In this document: piece by piece, positions 61,948 through 64,000 of the stretch
How positions within the stretch are numbered: position 1 is the first letter of the stretch
Layout: each line of letters starts with the position of its first letter
Notes under the pieces: generated by a model
What the model saw: the letters and a program-made list of their open reading frames with translations, nothing else
Told to the model about the DNA's origin: nothing
Databases searched by the model: none
Made by a program: the position numbers and the translations under genes
NCBI GenBank assembly: GCA_964519905.1
Contig: CAZFLN010000001.1
Location: 36,368 to 100,367 of the forward strand
Length of the DNA: 64,000 nt
Direction of reading: 5' to 3'
From: CAZFLN01 sp964519905
Lineage (GTDB): Bacteria > Patescibacteriota > Microgenomatia > UBA1400 > UBA1396

Positions 61948-63848
61948 TTTTGAGTTGTATTTTCGCTGGTAATTTGGATTGTCTCGAGAGGTTCCAACTG
62001 AGGTGGTGTTGGCGGCGTAAGTCCTCCAATCGGACTCAGTGGGAGTGCTTGTGGAGCTGTATTATCTGGCAAGATAACTTCAGCTGTTGGGTTTTCTGAT
62101 TGACTCTCCATTGATAGTGGCGCAGCTGCTTCTTGCACAGTGTTGGGGATCGTGTTGAGAAGCGCATCCAGATTTGCTTGTACGTCTGTAGCTGAGGTTT
62201 CTGCTTCTGGTCCTTCTGCTGTGGTCAATTGTGGTGACACACTAGTGATATGTTCTGGCACGCGAATTTCCAGAGCCTCTGGTTCTTGAATTGGACTGGT
62301 TGGAACACTGGAAGAAATCTCCAAAGCTGCTGGAGCGGATTCGGCTACAGGATTTTCAAGGGTTTGTGCCGTATTGACGCCTGTTTCTTCTGGAGACGAC
62401 GTTGCGATTTCAATTTCTGGTATTGGAGCAATGTTTGGTTCAACTGACACTCCAGGATCAACCGGTTGAACAGGCAGTGTTTGGTGTGAAGCCATTGGCG
62501 TCTCAGGTGTTGTTTGCACCAGAGGTGGAGGCGATACAGCTGTCACAGAGTTTGGTGAAGTTTGTGGTGCCGGTGTCTGGCCAGTGTTCCCACTCCACTC
62601 TTCCAGCTGGTCTTGAATTCTGAGGAGACGGTTATACTTTACTACGCGCTCTCCTCGAGAAGTGGCGCCAAACTTTACATACTCAGTTCCGAGTCCCACG
62701 GCAAAATCAGCGAGGAAATCATCATTGGTTTCACTTGAACGATGGGACATAACGGTTTGCCAGCCAGCTTGTTTGGCCAAGCTTACCACCTCTACCGTTT
62801 CACTGACTGTTCCGGCTCGGTTGGGTTTAATAACCAAGGCGTTGCAGGCTTTTTCTTCGATGGCTTTCATGAGGAGTGTTTTATTTGTGGCGACTAAGTC
62901 GTCGGCAATGATCATGGCGGTTCGTCCCAGTTCGCTGGTGAGTTCTTTCCAGTCTGCCCATGCGTCTGGCATCAAAGCGTCTTCAAAAGCAAACACACGA
63001 TACTGACTGTGCAGATCCTTGAAGAAAGTAATCATTTGGCGAGCGCTGAGTGGTTCGTTTTTGTCACGAACGATAAATCTGCCGCCTTTCGCAAAGTTTT
63101 GTGGAGACACATCAATCCCAAGAAAAGCATCTTTGGAAAGTGTGTAATTGGTGTTTTTACAGGCTTCAAACAGGATTTCGAGTGCATCTGTGTTCGTAGC
63201 GAGGTTGGGAGAAAACCCACCTTCCAACCCCACCGCTCGAATAGCCCCTTTTTGCTCAAGTACGCGTTCTAAAGCGAGAAATAACTCTGCGCCGATTCTG
63301 AGTGCTTGACGATACGGCAAATGGCTGGCTGGAACGACTTGAAATTCCTGAAAATCAAGACTTCCTGATCCATGTCGTCCCCCATTAATTAAGTTAAAGA
63401 TCGGTGTGGGAACGCGAAAATCAGGGGTGAGTTGATATTTTTCTTTAACGTACACAAACAACGGAACATTGAGAGAAGCCGCAGCAACTTTCATCACAGC
63501 TTGGCTGGTTGCCAACAAACTGTTTCCTCCTATTCGGGATTTATTCGGTGTTCCGTCGAGGTCAACCAATACTTGGTCTACTTGGTTTTGATACAGTGGA
63601 TCGAGTCCTAGCAGAGCTTGATGAATTTCGGTATTTACGAGATTCACCGCTTTGGATACTCCTAACCCAAAGTACTCAGTATTGATGTTGTCACGCAGCT
63701 CAACGGCTTCGATGGTGTTTACCACACCACCACTCGGAGCGGAAGAATAGGCGGTGTGTCCACTGTCGAGGGTTACACTGACCTCGATCGTCGGGAACGA
63801 TCGAGAGTCGAGAATCTGACGAGCAGTGACTTTGGTAATTTTTGGCAT
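61944..63848 (-). CDS. eno: Enolase with altered active-site loop and ~214-residue disordered tail
   Basis: 634 residues; the enolase part is 1-420. Catalytic and metal residues are mostly kept: His159, Glu168, Glu209, Asp246, Glu289, Asp316, Lys341, Ser-His-Arg-Ser at 368-371 and Lys392. The mobile loop normally Pro-Ser-Gly-Ala-Ser-Thr-Gly reads Pro-Ser-Gly-Gly-Val-Val-Asn at 38-44, so the loop serine that binds the second Mg2+ is lost. The region after Lys341 (Pro-Asn-Arg-Ala) and Gly-Leu-Glu-Gly-Gly-Phe-Ser also differ from canonical enolase. Residues 421-634 are rich in Pro, Thr, Ser, Gln and Glu, without Lys, Arg or hydrophobic core, and look disordered. It lies 7 bp after ppsA, which supports conversion between 2-phosphoglycerate and PEP. 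Confidence 0.85.
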   Translation of the reverse strand: MPKITKVTARQILDSRSFPTIEVSVTLDSGHTAYSSAPSGGVVNTIEAVELRDNINTEYFGLGVSKAVNLVNTEIHQALLGLDPLYQNQVDQVLVDLDGTPNKSRIGGNSLLATSQAVMKVAAASLNVPLFVYVKEKYQLTPDFRVPTPIFNLINGGRHGSGSLDFQEFQVVPASHLPYRQALRIGAELFLALERVLEQKGAIRAVGLEGGFSPNLATNTDALEILFEACKNTNYTLSKDAFLGIDVSPQNFAKGGRFIVRDKNEPLSARQMITFFKDLHSQYRVFAFEDALMPDAWADWKELTSELGRTAMIIADDLVATNKTLLMKAIEEKACNALVIKPNRAGTVSETVEVVSLAKQAGWQTVMSHRSSETNDDFLADFAVGLGTEYVKFGATSRGERVVKYNRLLRIQDQLEEWSGNTGQTPAPQTSPNSVTAVSPPPLVQTTPETPMASHQTLPVQPVDPGVSVEPNIAPIPEIEIATSSPEETGVNTAQTLENPVAESAPAALEISSSVPTSPIQEPEALEIRVPEHITSVSPQLTTAEGPEAETSATDVQANLDALLNTIPNTVQEAAAPLSMESQSENPTAEVILPDNTAPQALPLSPIGGLTPPTPPQLEPLETIQITSENTTQN

Positions 63849-63855
63849 GAGTTTT

Positions 63856-64000
63856 TTATTTGCTTTGCTCTTTTTTCTTTACAGAAGAAATGAGTTTTTT
63901 TTCGGTGTTTGCCACTAATTCTCGGGTGAGTTCAATGGCATCTGGAGCAACTGACAATGAGGTGACACCCCACTTCACCAGATTTTCTGCCAAGTCTTGA
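63856..64000 (-). CDS. ppsA: C-terminus of phosphoenolpyruvate synthase-like protein (partial)
   Basis: 48 codons ending TAA run off the right edge. The sequence Trp-Gly-Val-Thr-Ser-Leu-Ser-Val-Ala-Pro-Asp-Ala-Ile is the typical end of the PEP-utilising enzyme TIM barrel (Ser-x-Asn/Ala-Pro-Asp-x-Ile), as in PEP synthase and PPDK. A basic lysine-rich tail follows. PEP synthase makes PEP from pyruvate and ATP. It is the upstream partner of the enolase gene. The exact family member cannot be fixed from this fragment. Confidence 0.7.
   Translation of the reverse strand, partial: QDLAENLVKWGVTSLSVAPDAIELTRELVANTEKKLISSVKKKEQSK

Overview
The window is a 64 kb piece of a bacterial chromosome, or of a draft or metagenome scaffold (there is a 10-base N gap at 20891-20900). 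It is densely coding, uses the standard bacterial code (TGA acts as a stop, for example at the end of arsR), and most genes are single or in short operons. No phage, IS element, CRISPR array or replication origin was seen. Cys-rich and fibronectin-type secreted proteins, a compact primary sigma factor, an LCP protein, DUF5665, and patchy sugar and amino-acid metabolism suggest a Patescibacteria/CPR-like lineage. That placement is an inference from gene style and has not been tested by phylogeny.

Layout: 1-1713 holds the 5' part of a large Cys-rich secreted protein that runs off the left edge. 1762-5982 is a complete copper-handling operon: ArsR-YHS regulator, CopA ATPase, TauE-like permease fused to a cupredoxin domain, and a CopZ-like metallochaperone. 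6118-8563 has divergent zwf and murB. 8671-19308 is a run of small accessory genes (Nudix, GNAT, DUF1801, double PhnB/VOC, ABC-F plus MFS, SRPBCC, a GT39-like membrane protein, several unknowns). tRNA-Asn lies at 19316-19390. 20248-23993 is the rpoD-dnaG macromolecular-synthesis block followed by an ITPase, with rpoD damaged by misassembly. 23412-26186 also contains the threonine-to-glycine pathway (tdh-kbl). 27508-33697 is a five-gene operon: Orn/Lys/Arg decarboxylase, lysyl-tRNA synthetase, acetyltransferase-like protein, HDAC/acetylpolyamine deacetylase and M20 amidohydrolase. 33838-44325 carries envelope and sugar genes (LCP, TIM-barrel glycosidase, class II FBPase, acyltransferase, MurF-like ligase) and an ATPase-like/winged-helix regulator. 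44392-49851 has a SpoU methyltransferase, three GH130 domains in two overlapping genes, and two small membrane proteins. 49854-57930 has a kinase/HAD pair, a large FN3 protein, a SAM-riboswitch-like leader in front of a GAF protein resembling free-methionine sulfoxide reductase, a CPA1 antiporter and an AlkD-like protein. 57954-64000 ends with small genes, tRNA-Ser, RadC, an SPFH protein, and the ppsA-enolase pair, in which the enolase has a long disordered tail and an altered active-site loop.

Two themes run through the window. First, thirteen promoter-proximal genes have a -10 hexamer ending exactly six bases before ATG, so transcription should start at or next to the start codon. Genes inside operons instead have clear Shine-Dalgarno sequences. 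This points to widespread leaderless transcription. Second, central carbon genes (ppsA, enolase, class II FBPase, zwf) indicate a gluconeogenic or pentose-phosphate capability, with GH130 phosphorylases as a possible sugar input.
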